A stretch of DNA of 64,000 bases from Fervidibacter canadensis (GTDB lineage Bacteria; Armatimonadota; Fervidibacteria; Fervidibacterales; Fervidibacteraceae), in contig JBGOEJ010000016.1 in the NCBI GenBank assembly GCA_041446545.1, forward strand, positions 1 to 64,000, given 5' to 3'. Shown piece after piece: positions 40,930 to 48,959 of the stretch; the first letter of the stretch is position 1, and every line of letters starts with the position of its first letter. The notes beneath the pieces are model-generated. The model was not told the DNA's origin. It saw nothing but the letters and a program-made list of their open reading frames with translations, and did no database searches. The position numbers and the translations under genes are program-made.

Positions 40930-42849
40930 ATGGCAAAAGTGCAGGTTGCCGTTCCTTTACCTACTCTGGAGGTCAAGCGCCCGGCTATTTCATGGCGTCC
41001 CTTTGTCCTTGCCTTTTTTCTCATCCCGGTTGCCGCTTACTGGATGGCGAGGCGGGGGCAAGATGGCATCATGTCCTTAAGCGTTCCCCCTGTCACCTTC
41101 GTTTTCCTTCTGGCACTCCTCAACTTCCCCTTTGCCCGTTGGTTCAAACGGTTTGCCCTCCCTCAAGCCGACTTAGCAGTGCTATGGGCGATGTTGGCGG
41201 TGGCGACGGGCATCGCTTGCGAATGGGGCGAAGCGCCGGGGTTGACAGGTCTGATATGGTTTGACAACCCGACAAACCGCTACAGTGAACTCATCATCCC
41301 TTATGTGCCCTCTTGGATGGTGCACAACTACAAAGATGCCCTTCAAGCCTTCTTCGGCGGTCACCGTCCCTATGACCTTTATCGCCCTGACCACCTTATG
41401 GCGTGGTTTATCCCGTTTCTCGGTTGGAGTGGGCTCATCTTCACGCTGGTGTTCTTGATGCTTTGCCTTTTGCTTTTGTTAGCGCCGAGATGGCTGGAAC
41501 AAGAGCGGCTTAGTTACCCCATCGCTACCGTGCCCATTTACCTTTCCCATGACGGTTGGGCATCCAAGTTGCTGAGCAACTGGCGCTTTTGGTCGGGATT
41601 TGTCATCGCAGCGATTTACGACACCGCTTATGGTTTTGTCTTTTGGTGGCGGGGTCAAATTTCGCAGGCGTGGAAAGGGCTTGACATTTCCCAACTTATC
41701 ATCAACCGACCTTGGAATGTCATCGGTTGGACTCCCATCCCCCTTTTGCCCTTCATGATGGCGCTCAGTTACTTCATCCCTGCCGACTTGGCGTTTTCGG
41801 GCGTCTTCTTTTTCTGGTTTCGCAAAGCCCAGCAAATTATCGCCGCCGCTTTGGGGCACGATGTCGTCCCCCTTTGGGGTGGGATGGCAGGGGCAGCAAA
41901 AGTCCCTTACTTAACGGAGCAATCCGTCGGTGCATTGGTGGCGTTGTTTTTCGTCTACCTTTGGCACACAAGGGGTTATCTGCTTTCGGGACTTGGTGCG
42001 AACCTTCAAAGTCCTCATTGGCGTCCGTTGTTGCGCTTTGGACTTTTCGGCTTATTGTTTGGAGGGGTAGTGCTTTTGGGGTTCGTTTGGGCGATGAAAA
42101 GTGACATGGCTTTCTTGCTTCTTTACCTCACCCTTTTCCTCGCCATCAGCACTGCCATCGCCAAAATTCGCGCTCAAATCGGTCCGCCCATTCACGAGTT
42201 CGCTTTTATGGGAGCAAACCGTTGGTTCATTGACTTGCTGGGCGCTGAACGGTTGGGTGACCGTGTTGTCACCATCATGGGCTACCTTTACTTCACTCAT
42301 CGCATCTGGCGCAGCCATCCCATGCCCCAAATGGCGGACGGGTTCAAAGTCATCCACGAGGCGAAAGCGTTGGACATGAGGTTTGTGGCAGCGATGATTT
42401 TTGCCATCGCTTTGGGGACGATGGCGATGTATTGGGCGAGGTTGCAGGCTGGCTACATTTGGGGCAGCGGTTCCCCTTGGGGTTATGCGGCTTGGATCAT
42501 GGAGTGGCGAAACATGAAAGAGCCCAACTACACGGCTGCAGCGTTCGGGGTAGGCGGAGCGTTGTTCACCTTGCTGCTTGTCTGGCTCCACAATCGCTTC
42601 CCTTTCCTGCCTTTGCACCCGGCGGCATATGCGTTGGCGATGAATTTCGGCATTGACTATTGCTGGTTTCCGATGCTGATCGCTGGGCTGGCAAAAACTG
42701 CCATTGTCCGATATGGTGGTCAGCGTTCCTATCATGCCTTCGTGCCTTTCGCCTTGGGCATCATCGTCGGCGAATTTTTAACAGGCAGCGTTTGGAGTTG
42801 GATTTGGATTTTGACGGGGCGACCGACCTACAGTTTCAGCATCAACTGA
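40930..42849 (+). CDS. DUF6785/DUF6784-type polytopic membrane protein
   Basis: A 639-residue membrane protein with a dozen or more hydrophobic helices, paralogous to 33869-35839. Shared blocks: ADLAVLWAMLAVATGIACEW, NPTNRYSELIIPYVPSWMVHNYKDALQAFFGGH, APRWLEQERLSYPIATVPIY, IPADLAFSGVFFFWFRKAQQII, KIRAQIGPPIHEFAFMGANRWFID and FPFLPLHPAAYALAMNFGID. Function unknown; a transporter is plausible. ATG 40930 (MAKVQV) is preferred to TTG 40909. A Gfo/Idh/MocA gene follows after a gap containing an inverted repeat, and pseudopilin genes precede it. Confidence 0.7.
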   Translation: MAKVQVAVPLPTLEVKRPAISWRPFVLAFFLIPVAAYWMARRGQDGIMSLSVPPVTFVFLLALLNFPFARWFKRFALPQADLAVLWAMLAVATGIACEWGEAPGLTGLIWFDNPTNRYSELIIPYVPSWMVHNYKDALQAFFGGHRPYDLYRPDHLMAWFIPFLGWSGLIFTLVFLMLCLLLLLAPRWLEQERLSYPIATVPIYLSHDGWASKLLSNWRFWSGFVIAAIYDTAYGFVFWWRGQISQAWKGLDISQLIINRPWNVIGWTPIPLLPFMMALSYFIPADLAFSGVFFFWFRKAQQIIAAALGHDVVPLWGGMAGAAKVPYLTEQSVGALVALFFVYLWHTRGYLLSGLGANLQSPHWRPLLRFGLFGLLFGGVVLLGFVWAMKSDMAFLLLYLTLFLAISTAIAKIRAQIGPPIHEFAFMGANRWFIDLLGAERLGDRVVTIMGYLYFTHRIWRSHPMPQMADGFKVIHEAKALDMRFVAAMIFAIALGTMAMYWARLQAGYIWGSGSPWGYAAWIMEWRNMKEPNYTAAAFGVGGALFTLLLVWLHNRFPFLPLHPAAYALAMNFGIDYCWFPMLIAGLAKTAIVRYGGQRSYHAFVPFALGIIVGEFLTGSVWSWIWILTGRPTYSFSIN

Positions 42850-42856
42850 ACGGCGG

Positions 42857-42928
42857 CGAGTGGCGAATAGCAGGTGGTTCTTGTGAAGGCAATGATGCCT
42901 TATCGCTATTCACCATCCACTGCTCGCT
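42857..42928. repeat. Inverted low-complexity repeat between DUF6785 and oxidoreductase genes
   Basis: CGAGTGGCGAATAGCAGG (from 42857) and, further on, CTATTCACCATCCACTGCTCGC (to 42928) are imperfect reverse complements. The loop contains its own hairpin GGCA-ATGA-TGCC (42888-42899). The arms belong to a family of GAGTGGCGAATAGC-like sequences also seen near 53333 and 59752. It fills most of the 92-bp gap and may act as a transcript-end or processing structure. Confidence 0.5.
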
Positions 42929-42941
42929 TGAGGTGATGGTT

Positions 42942-43970
42942 ATGATTCGTTTGGGGCTCGTCGGTTACGGTTACGCAGGGCGGGTGTTTCATGCGCCCCT
43001 TATCGCGCAAGTGGAGGGGTTGCAGTTGGTGGCAGTGGCTTCGCGGGATGAAGGGCGACGGCGACAAGCCCAACACGATTGGGGCGTCAAAACTTACCCG
43101 TCACCCGACGACCTGTTCGCCGACCCGCAAGTGGATGCTGTCGTCATCGCCACGCCCCACAATACCCATCACGCCCTCGCCAAAGCCGCGTTGCAAGCGG
43201 GCAAGCATGTCGTCGTGGACAAGCCTTTTACCCTCACCGTCGCAGAAGCCGACGATTTGATCGCCCAAGCGCGAAGGCAAAATCGCCTCCTGACCGTCTT
43301 CCACAACCGCCGTTGGGATTGGGATTTTTTGACGGTGCGAAAGGCGATGGAAAGCAAGTTGCTCGGTGAGGTGTGGCTGATGGAGTTGAATGTCGGTCGC
43401 TATGGTCCGCCGGGACGATGGCGGGCAGAACGAACGAGCATGGGTTCGCTGCTCCACGATTGGGGCGTTCATCTGATTGACCAAGCCTTGCTGTTGATGG
43501 GCAAACCGAAAAAGGTGATGGCTTGGCGACATTTTCGCCTCTGGCAATTGAGTGTGGAAAGTTTCTTCCGCCTTGTGCTGGACTATGGCGACGGGCGCAC
43601 GGCTACCATTGAGGTCAACTACCTGCGCAAAGTGGAACGACCAAGATGGTTCATCCTCGGCGACCAAGGTGGGCTCATCAAATTCGGGTTAGACCCGCAA
43701 GAAGATGCCCTCAGGCAAGGCGATTTGGGCAAGGCAAGAGAAGTCCCTGAGCACCGAGCTAAAGTGTGGACACGCCTAAATGGGCATGACGCCGAGATAA
43801 CGCTGGAAAGTGTTCGGGGCGATTGGCGAGAGTTTTACCGCAATTTCGCCGCTGCCTTGACCCAAGGAGCGGAGTTAGCCGTCAAGCCAGAAGAAGCAAG
43901 GGAAGTCATTCGCCTCGTGGAAGCCGCCTTGCAATCGGCAGAAACGGGGCAATTGATGACGCTCTCATGA
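42942..43970 (+). CDS. Gfo/Idh/MocA family oxidoreductase
   Basis: A 342-residue NAD(P)-dependent sugar or inositol dehydrogenase-type enzyme. The Rossmann start is IRLGLVGYGYAGRVFHAPLI, followed by DAVVIATPHNTHHALAKAALQAGKHVVVDKPFTLT, with Lys of the EKP-type motif, then FHNRRWDWDF and LLHDWGVHLIDQALLL containing the catalytic-type D-x3-H. ATG 42942 has GAGGTGA 6 bases upstream; ATG 42936 overlaps it. Its stop overlaps the start of the adenine methyltransferase gene by ATGA. Substrate unknown. Confidence 0.85.
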   Translation: MIRLGLVGYGYAGRVFHAPLIAQVEGLQLVAVASRDEGRRRQAQHDWGVKTYPSPDDLFADPQVDAVVIATPHNTHHALAKAALQAGKHVVVDKPFTLTVAEADDLIAQARRQNRLLTVFHNRRWDWDFLTVRKAMESKLLGEVWLMELNVGRYGPPGRWRAERTSMGSLLHDWGVHLIDQALLLMGKPKKVMAWRHFRLWQLSVESFFRLVLDYGDGRTATIEVNYLRKVERPRWFILGDQGGLIKFGLDPQEDALRQGDLGKAREVPEHRAKVWTRLNGHDAEITLESVRGDWREFYRNFAAALTQGAELAVKPEEAREVIRLVEAALQSAETGQLMTLS

Positions 43971-46903
43971 CTGGCACAATGTTAACGGTGAACCAAATGC
44001 AGGCGGAAGGCTTTCGGCAAGAAGTGCTCAATGTCAAGTTGGCGGAGTTGCTGGCGCAGCGCGGACTGGTGGCTTTGCCCGAACAAAGGTTGCCTGAGGC
44101 GCTGCCCGATGTCCTCGTCATTTTTCGTGGCTTGAGGCTGAACATTGAAGGCGAAGTCAGCGACCAAGTTGGCGCTGAGCAAAAAGCATGGGGCAAAGCC
44201 AGCGAACGAGTCCGACGCGATATCGCCCACATCGCCATCGCTTTGCTCTACCCGCCACATCTGCGCCACGAGCCGATAGGAAACTTGCCCAAAGCCCTTG
44301 AGCAAGCGACTTTGAAATTTGCCGTTTGCGTCCCACCAATCCCCGAATTGCCTCATTGGCATGAAGGCAACATAGACGCGTTGACGAATGTTTTGCACAC
44401 CGCTTACGAGCAATTGGCTTCCGAAGACGCCGTGCAAAAAGCGGCGGCGTTGCTTCGGGAAGCCATCCAGTTTCCTGCCAATGAAATCCTCGCCCTCGGC
44501 GTTTCCGTTGACCGGGTTGCTTACCCGTTGGGCATCCCGCCAGAGAGCGTTTCTAAGCGCAAACTTCGCCAAGCAATTTCCATCGCTCAAATCGCCTCCC
44601 TTGTCCTTGCCAACGCTATGCTGTTTCAGGAGGAGTTGGCTCAAGTTGACCATCGCGTCAAGCGGTTGCGTCAATGCCTTGAAGCCAAAAACTTGTGCGA
44701 GGAGTTGCTTGAAGTCTGGAAGTTCGTTTTGGACGAAATCAACTACCACGCCGTCTTTGACATCGCCAGAAAAGTTTTGCTGGAGTTGCCTGCTCTGCCG
44801 CAGATTAGCAACGCACTGCGCCAATGTGCCGAGAAAGTTTTGGAAGTTGTCAGCATGAGAGTTGCCACTCGTCACGATGTCGCCGGTCGGCTCTATCACC
44901 TGCTTTTGGGCGACATCGCAAAACCGCTGGGCACTTACTACACTTCCGTGCCCGCTGCGACTTTGTTGCTTCGGCTGGCATTTGAGCCCCAGCGATGGCA
45001 AATCTCTTGGCAAGACCTAACTTCGGTCGGCAAATTGCGCATTGCCGACTTCGCCTGCGGAACGGGCACTTTGTTGATGGCGGCTTTGCAAGCGGTCCTT
45101 GACAACTTTTTGCGGGTCGCTTGGCACAACGGTGGGGATTTGCCGACGCAAAGGCAAAAGTTGCTTAAGGGTTTGCTTGAGGATGGGCTTTGGGGCATGG
45201 ATGTTTTGCAGTCGGCTGTTCACCTGACGGCGACCGCCTTGACTTTGCCCGTCCCAGAAGTTACCGTCAAGGGCATGAACCTTTACGCTTTGGATTTGGG
45301 CGTTCGCGGCAATGAGAAGCGATTGGGAAGCCTTGACTTGTTGAGAGGGACGGCTCAAGTGACGGTCGCTTTGCGACCGTTTCAAGTCGCCCGCACGAAA
45401 GGCAAACGGGTGACGGAAACCCGCCCCCAACAAATTCAACTCCAACTGCCTGAAGGCGGTTTTGACTTGGTTTGCATGAACCCGCCGTTTACACGCAGCA
45501 CGGGAGGCAACTTGCTTTTCGGCTCACTCCCACCAAAAGAGCGCAACGCACTGCAACGGGAATTGCAAAGGCTCATCCAAGACGAACACCTTCTCGCCTC
45601 CGCAACGGCAGGATTGGCATCGGTTTTCGTAACGCTGGCTGACCGCTATTTGAAGGAAGGCGGTCGGATGGCACTCGTTTTGCCCAAAGCGTTGCTTTCA
45701 GGTGTGGAATGGGAGCGGACGCGACAGTTGTTGACGCAGCGCTATGTCGTGGAGTTCATCGTCGTCAGTCACGACCCACAGCGATGGAACTTTTCGGAGA
45801 ACACAGATTTGAGCGAGGCTTTGCTCATCGCCCGAAAACTTTCGGGAAACGAGCGACCGAAAAACAACGCCGCAAGGAAACACAACCCTTGTTTGCCGCT
45901 GGAAAGCGATGACAACCCGCCAGACAGAACCATTTGCATCAACTTGTGGCGCAACCCGCGCAATTCAACGGACGCCTTTTTCGTCGCCGAAGCAATCCGC
46001 CGACAAAGTGTCCCGACACTTGACAGAGGCGTCCTGCACATTTGGGTCAGCGATGAAAAGTTTGGCGAAGCCTTTGCTTTGAATTGGGACGATGTTTGCC
46101 AACTTGGACATTGGCTTTTGCCTGTCGTCTACGCCCAAAGCGATTTGGTGCGGGAACTGCTTTCGCTGCCGTTGCGCAACAAACTTTTCCTTTGCCCGCT
46201 GCGGGAGTTGGGTGAATTGGGACCGCAACGGCGGGACATTTGGGATGCCTTTGAACCTGTGGATGCGCCGCCGGGCTATCCCGCCCTTTGGGGACACGAC
46301 GCCACCACAATGACCACGATGCTGCAAAAGCCCAACGCTTACTTGCTGCCGTTAGGTGTCCCGCGTAAAGGGCGCCCTTTGAGGGACGCAAAACTTTTGT
46401 GGAGCAGGGCAGGACGAGTGCTCATCGCTGAACGGATGCGACTGAACACGCAAAGATTACCCGCTGTTTTGCTTCCAGAACCTGTCCTGAGCAATGTTTG
46501 GTGGCCGTTTCAGTTGCAGGAGAAGTTGGGTGACGATGCTGCGAAAGCGTTGGTGCTTTGGCTGAACAGCACGATGGGCATTTTCATTTTCGTCGCTAAC
46601 CGCGTTGAAACACAAGGAGCGTGGGTGACCTTCAAAAAGCCGACTTTGCACGCCATGCCCGTTTTGGATGTCCGAAAGTTGACGAGGAGGCAGAGGCAAA
46701 AGTTTGCGCAAACTTTTGACCAACTCGCCGACAAACCGCTGATGCCACTTTCGCAACTTGCCGATGACCCAGTCCGCAAAGCGATAGACGATGCCATTAG
46801 TGCCACTCTCGGTTTGCCTGACCTAACGCCCTTGCGAGTTGCCCTTGCTCGTGAGCCTGTGTTCACATTGAAACCGCTGCAGCAAAAACGCATCCGCAAG
46901 TAG
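43967..46903 (+). CDS. Large N6-adenine DNA methyltransferase, possible type IIG-like enzyme
   Basis: A 978-residue protein. Residues about 40-75 carry LPDVLVIFRGLRLNIEGEVSD, reminiscent of a PD-(D/E)xK nuclease strand pair but with E-G-E in place of ExK. A helical region follows. The methyltransferase core has motif I ADFACGTGTLLMAALQ near 361 and motif IV NPPF at 505-508, characteristic of gamma-class adenine methyltransferases. The C-terminal part (ALVLWLNSTMGIF, TQGAWVTFKKPTLHAMPVLDV) resembles a TaqI-like specificity domain. No separate restriction or specificity gene is adjacent. The start ATG overlaps the oxidoreductase stop (ATGA). It is either a type IIG restriction-modification protein or a solitary methylase. 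Confidence 0.75.
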   Translation: MTGTMLTVNQMQAEGFRQEVLNVKLAELLAQRGLVALPEQRLPEALPDVLVIFRGLRLNIEGEVSDQVGAEQKAWGKASERVRRDIAHIAIALLYPPHLRHEPIGNLPKALEQATLKFAVCVPPIPELPHWHEGNIDALTNVLHTAYEQLASEDAVQKAAALLREAIQFPANEILALGVSVDRVAYPLGIPPESVSKRKLRQAISIAQIASLVLANAMLFQEELAQVDHRVKRLRQCLEAKNLCEELLEVWKFVLDEINYHAVFDIARKVLLELPALPQISNALRQCAEKVLEVVSMRVATRHDVAGRLYHLLLGDIAKPLGTYYTSVPAATLLLRLAFEPQRWQISWQDLTSVGKLRIADFACGTGTLLMAALQAVLDNFLRVAWHNGGDLPTQRQKLLKGLLEDGLWGMDVLQSAVHLTATALTLPVPEVTVKGMNLYALDLGVRGNEKRLGSLDLLRGTAQVTVALRPFQVARTKGKRVTETRPQQIQLQLPEGGFDLVCMNPPFTRSTGGNLLFGSLPPKERNALQRELQRLIQDEHLLASATAGLASVFVTLADRYLKEGGRMALVLPKALLSGVEWERTRQLLTQRYVVEFIVVSHDPQRWNFSENTDLSEALLIARKLSGNERPKNNAARKHNPCLPLESDDNPPDRTICINLWRNPRNSTDAFFVAEAIRRQSVPTLDRGVLHIWVSDEKFGEAFALNWDDVCQLGHWLLPVVYAQSDLVRELLSLPLRNKLFLCPLRELGELGPQRRDIWDAFEPVDAPPGYPALWGHDATTMTTMLQKPNAYLLPLGVPRKGRPLRDAKLLWSRAGRVLIAERMRLNTQRLPAVLLPEPVLSNVWWPFQLQEKLGDDAAKALVLWLNSTMGIFIFVANRVETQGAWVTFKKPTLHAMPVLDVRKLTRRQRQKFAQTFDQLADKPLMPLSQLADDPVRKAIDDAISATLGLPDLTPLRVALAREPVFTLKPLQQKRIRK

Positions 46904-46987
46904 CCCGTCAAGACGCACAAAAGCGATCCATGACTTTCCGAACGCACTCCAAAAGTGGTGACAAACTTTGGGCACGGTGATGAAGGG

Positions 46988-47401
46988 ATGGCACGAACTT
47001 TCACGCTGGAAGTCGTGACGCCTGAACGGGTGCTCTTTTCGTCCGACGAGGTGGTTTCAGTGACGGCACCAGGCTGGGAAGGCAGTTTCGGAGTGATGGC
47101 GTTGCACGCTCCGATGGTCGTCGCCTTGCGCACAGGCGTCGTCACGATCAAACTTGCTGGCGGCGAGGAAGTGCGTATTGCGACGACAGGGGGTTTTTTT
47201 GAAGTCGCCGACAACCGTGCTGTCATCCTTTGCGATGTCGCCGAGTTGGGACGCGAAGTTGATGTGGAAAGCGCCCGCCGCGCTTTACAGCAAGCGACGG
47301 AGCGACTGCAAAATCTGCAGGATCACACGGTTGACCGTGAGCAAGCCCACCATGAAAAGGAATGGGCGACAGCGCGATTGAAAGCGGCAGGCATCCTATA
47401 G
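46988..47401 (+). CDS. atpC: F-type ATP synthase epsilon subunit
   Basis: A 137-residue epsilon subunit: ARTFTLEVVTPERVLFSSDEVVSVTAPGWEGSFGVMALHAPMVVALRTGVV forms the beta-sandwich, followed by EEVRIATTGGFFEVADNRAVILCD and a C-terminal helical pair (ESARRALQQATERLQNLQ). Epsilon links the rotor to F1 and can inhibit ATP hydrolysis. Normally atpC follows atpD; here the upstream neighbour is a DNA methyltransferase and the downstream one an rRNA/tRNA methyltransferase, so it is detached from the atp operon. ATG 46988 follows GGTGATGAAGGG; the frame is open back to 46955. Confidence 0.9.
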   Translation: MARTFTLEVVTPERVLFSSDEVVSVTAPGWEGSFGVMALHAPMVVALRTGVVTIKLAGGEEVRIATTGGFFEVADNRAVILCDVAELGREVDVESARRALQQATERLQNLQDHTVDREQAHHEKEWATARLKAAGIL

Positions 47402-47418
47402 GCAGGCGGCAGATTGGT

Positions 47419-48237
47419 ATGCGGCTAATCACCAGCCGCCACAACGAAGTCTTCAAGTTCCTGCGCTCCCTGACGGAACCGCAAACCCGCAAAAAACAGG
47501 GTGCTTTTTTGTTAGACGGGGCGACTTTTGTCGCTGAAGCCTTGAACGATGTCCCGACCCTCGTTCGCCTCGTTGTCCTCACTCCGTCCTTTGCGGAAAC
47601 GGAGCGGGGGCGACAAATCATCGCAAAAGCCGACTCGCAAGGTGTGCCCATAGTGCTGATGGCTCCCGAATTGCTGGACGAACTGGCGCCTTCCGAAACA
47701 CCTCAAGGCGTTCTCGCCGCTATTGCCCAGCCGACTTGGGAGCGATGGGAGCGGATGACCATCCCTTCCTTCGCCACTTTCGTCATTTTGGAAGGAGTGC
47801 AAGACCCGACGAATGTCGGCGCCATCCTTCGCACCGCCGCTGCCGTCGGCGTCGCTGCCGTCTTTTACACCAAGGGCACTGCTGACCCTTTTTCGCCCAA
47901 AGCCGTTCGGGCGAGCGCAGGGAGCATCTTGCAGTTGCCCGTGTTGCCTATTTTCAGTGTCGGCGAAATGCACCGTCGGCTCAAAGAACAAGGCGTTCAA
48001 TTGGTGGCAACTGTCCCGCAAGGGGGCATAGATTGCTTTGACGCCGATTACGCACACCGCGTCGCCCTTGTCATCGGCAACGAGGCGAGGGGCGTTTCAA
48101 CGGAGACTTTGCAATTGGCAGATTTGAAAGTCAGCGTCCCGATGCAAAGCAAAGTAGCCTCCCTCAATGCTGCCGTCGCTGCTGCCATCATCCTCTACGA
48201 ACTCTTTCGGCGACGACGAGGGGCAAGGCGCGATTAA
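47419..48237 (+). CDS. TrmH/SpoU family RNA 2'-O-methyltransferase
   Basis: A 272-residue SPOUT-class enzyme. The N-terminal substrate-binding part is MRLITSRHNEVFKFLRSLTEPQTRKKQGAFLLDGATFVAEAL. The three SpoU motifs are present: LEGVQDPTNVGAILRTAAAVGV, VALVIGNEARGVS and VSVPMQSKVASLNAAVAAAIILYEL. It methylates ribose in tRNA or rRNA using SAM; the exact target cannot be read from sequence. ATG 47419 begins 17 bases after the atpC stop. It ends overlapping the convergent bioY gene by 4 bp. Confidence 0.9.
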   Translation: MRLITSRHNEVFKFLRSLTEPQTRKKQGAFLLDGATFVAEALNDVPTLVRLVVLTPSFAETERGRQIIAKADSQGVPIVLMAPELLDELAPSETPQGVLAAIAQPTWERWERMTIPSFATFVILEGVQDPTNVGAILRTAAAVGVAAVFYTKGTADPFSPKAVRASAGSILQLPVLPIFSVGEMHRRLKEQGVQLVATVPQGGIDCFDADYAHRVALVIGNEARGVSTETLQLADLKVSVPMQSKVASLNAAVAAAIILYELFRRRRGARRD

Positions 48238-48785
48238 GAGCGATGGCGGCTTGCGGCAACCGTAATGCTGGCAGCGGCAATGGCTTTGAGGAAATCGCCG
48301 AGCACGAAAGGCCAAAAACCCATCGCCAGCACTTTGTCGGCACCGACGAAAAAGGCAAGCCAAGGCAACCCGAAAGCGTAGATGACGGCATTGGCGATGA
48401 GCAGTCCTGTCAAGGCTTGGGCGAATGAACGAGCCCAACCACCCTCCATCAGCCAACCAGCGACGAAAGCGGCGGGAACAAACCCAACGATGTAACCGCC
48501 CGTCGGTCCGAACAAACTTGCCATCCCACCACGCCAACCCGCAAAGATAGGCAACCCAACGATGCCCTCCAACACATACGCCATCACGACCGCTGTGCCG
48601 TAGCGGCGACCAAGCAACGCGCCCAAAAGTAAAACGCCAAAGGTTTGTCCCGTGATGGGCACAGGCGTGAAAGGCAACGGGATGCGAACTTGAGCGCAAG
48701 CAACGAGCAACAAGTTAGCGACAAGCAAAGCAGCAACCCGCTCGGCAAGCGAGCGTTGCCGTAGCCATGAAGCGACGACCGTCAT
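48234..48785 (-). CDS. bioY: Biotin transporter substrate-binding protein BioY
   Basis: A 183-residue membrane protein with about six helices. The BioY signature PLPFTPVPITGQTFGVLLLGALLGRRYGT lies near residues 30-60 and GGYIVGFVPAAFVAGWL further on. BioY is the S-component of ECF-type biotin importers and can work alone or with EcfAAT. No ecfA, ecfT or bioMN gene is near, so it is solitary. ATG 48785 follows GGAGGTGG by 7 bases; upstream in-frame starts lack a site. I saw no biotin operator (BirA box) in the 174-bp divergent gap to glcD. Confidence 0.88.
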   Translation of the reverse strand: MTVVASWLRQRSLAERVAALLVANLLLVACAQVRIPLPFTPVPITGQTFGVLLLGALLGRRYGTAVVMAYVLEGIVGLPIFAGWRGGMASLFGPTGGYIVGFVPAAFVAGWLMEGGWARSFAQALTGLLIANAVIYAFGLPWLAFFVGADKVLAMGFWPFVLGDFLKAIAAASITVAASRHRS

Positions 48786-48959
48786 CCGACTGCCACCTCC
48801 GTTGAAGCGAATGGTGACCGAGCAAATTATGACGGGCAAGATGATGGGGTTATTAGCCACGACCGTGAGCCGCACAACGGAGACCAAAACCGTCAACCCG
48901 CCTTGGCGCTACACTTTTGTCGGTGCACCAAAGTCGCCATTTAGTGGGGCGAGGGAAAA

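Noticed and set aside
24655..46903. Defence island
   Set aside because: The Uma2 genes, MNT-HEPN fusion and adenine methyltransferase are scattered among housekeeping and transport genes, with no other known defence genes.
48786..48959. BirA-type operator for bioY
   Set aside because: No TTGTTAACC-like inverted repeat is seen in the gap.
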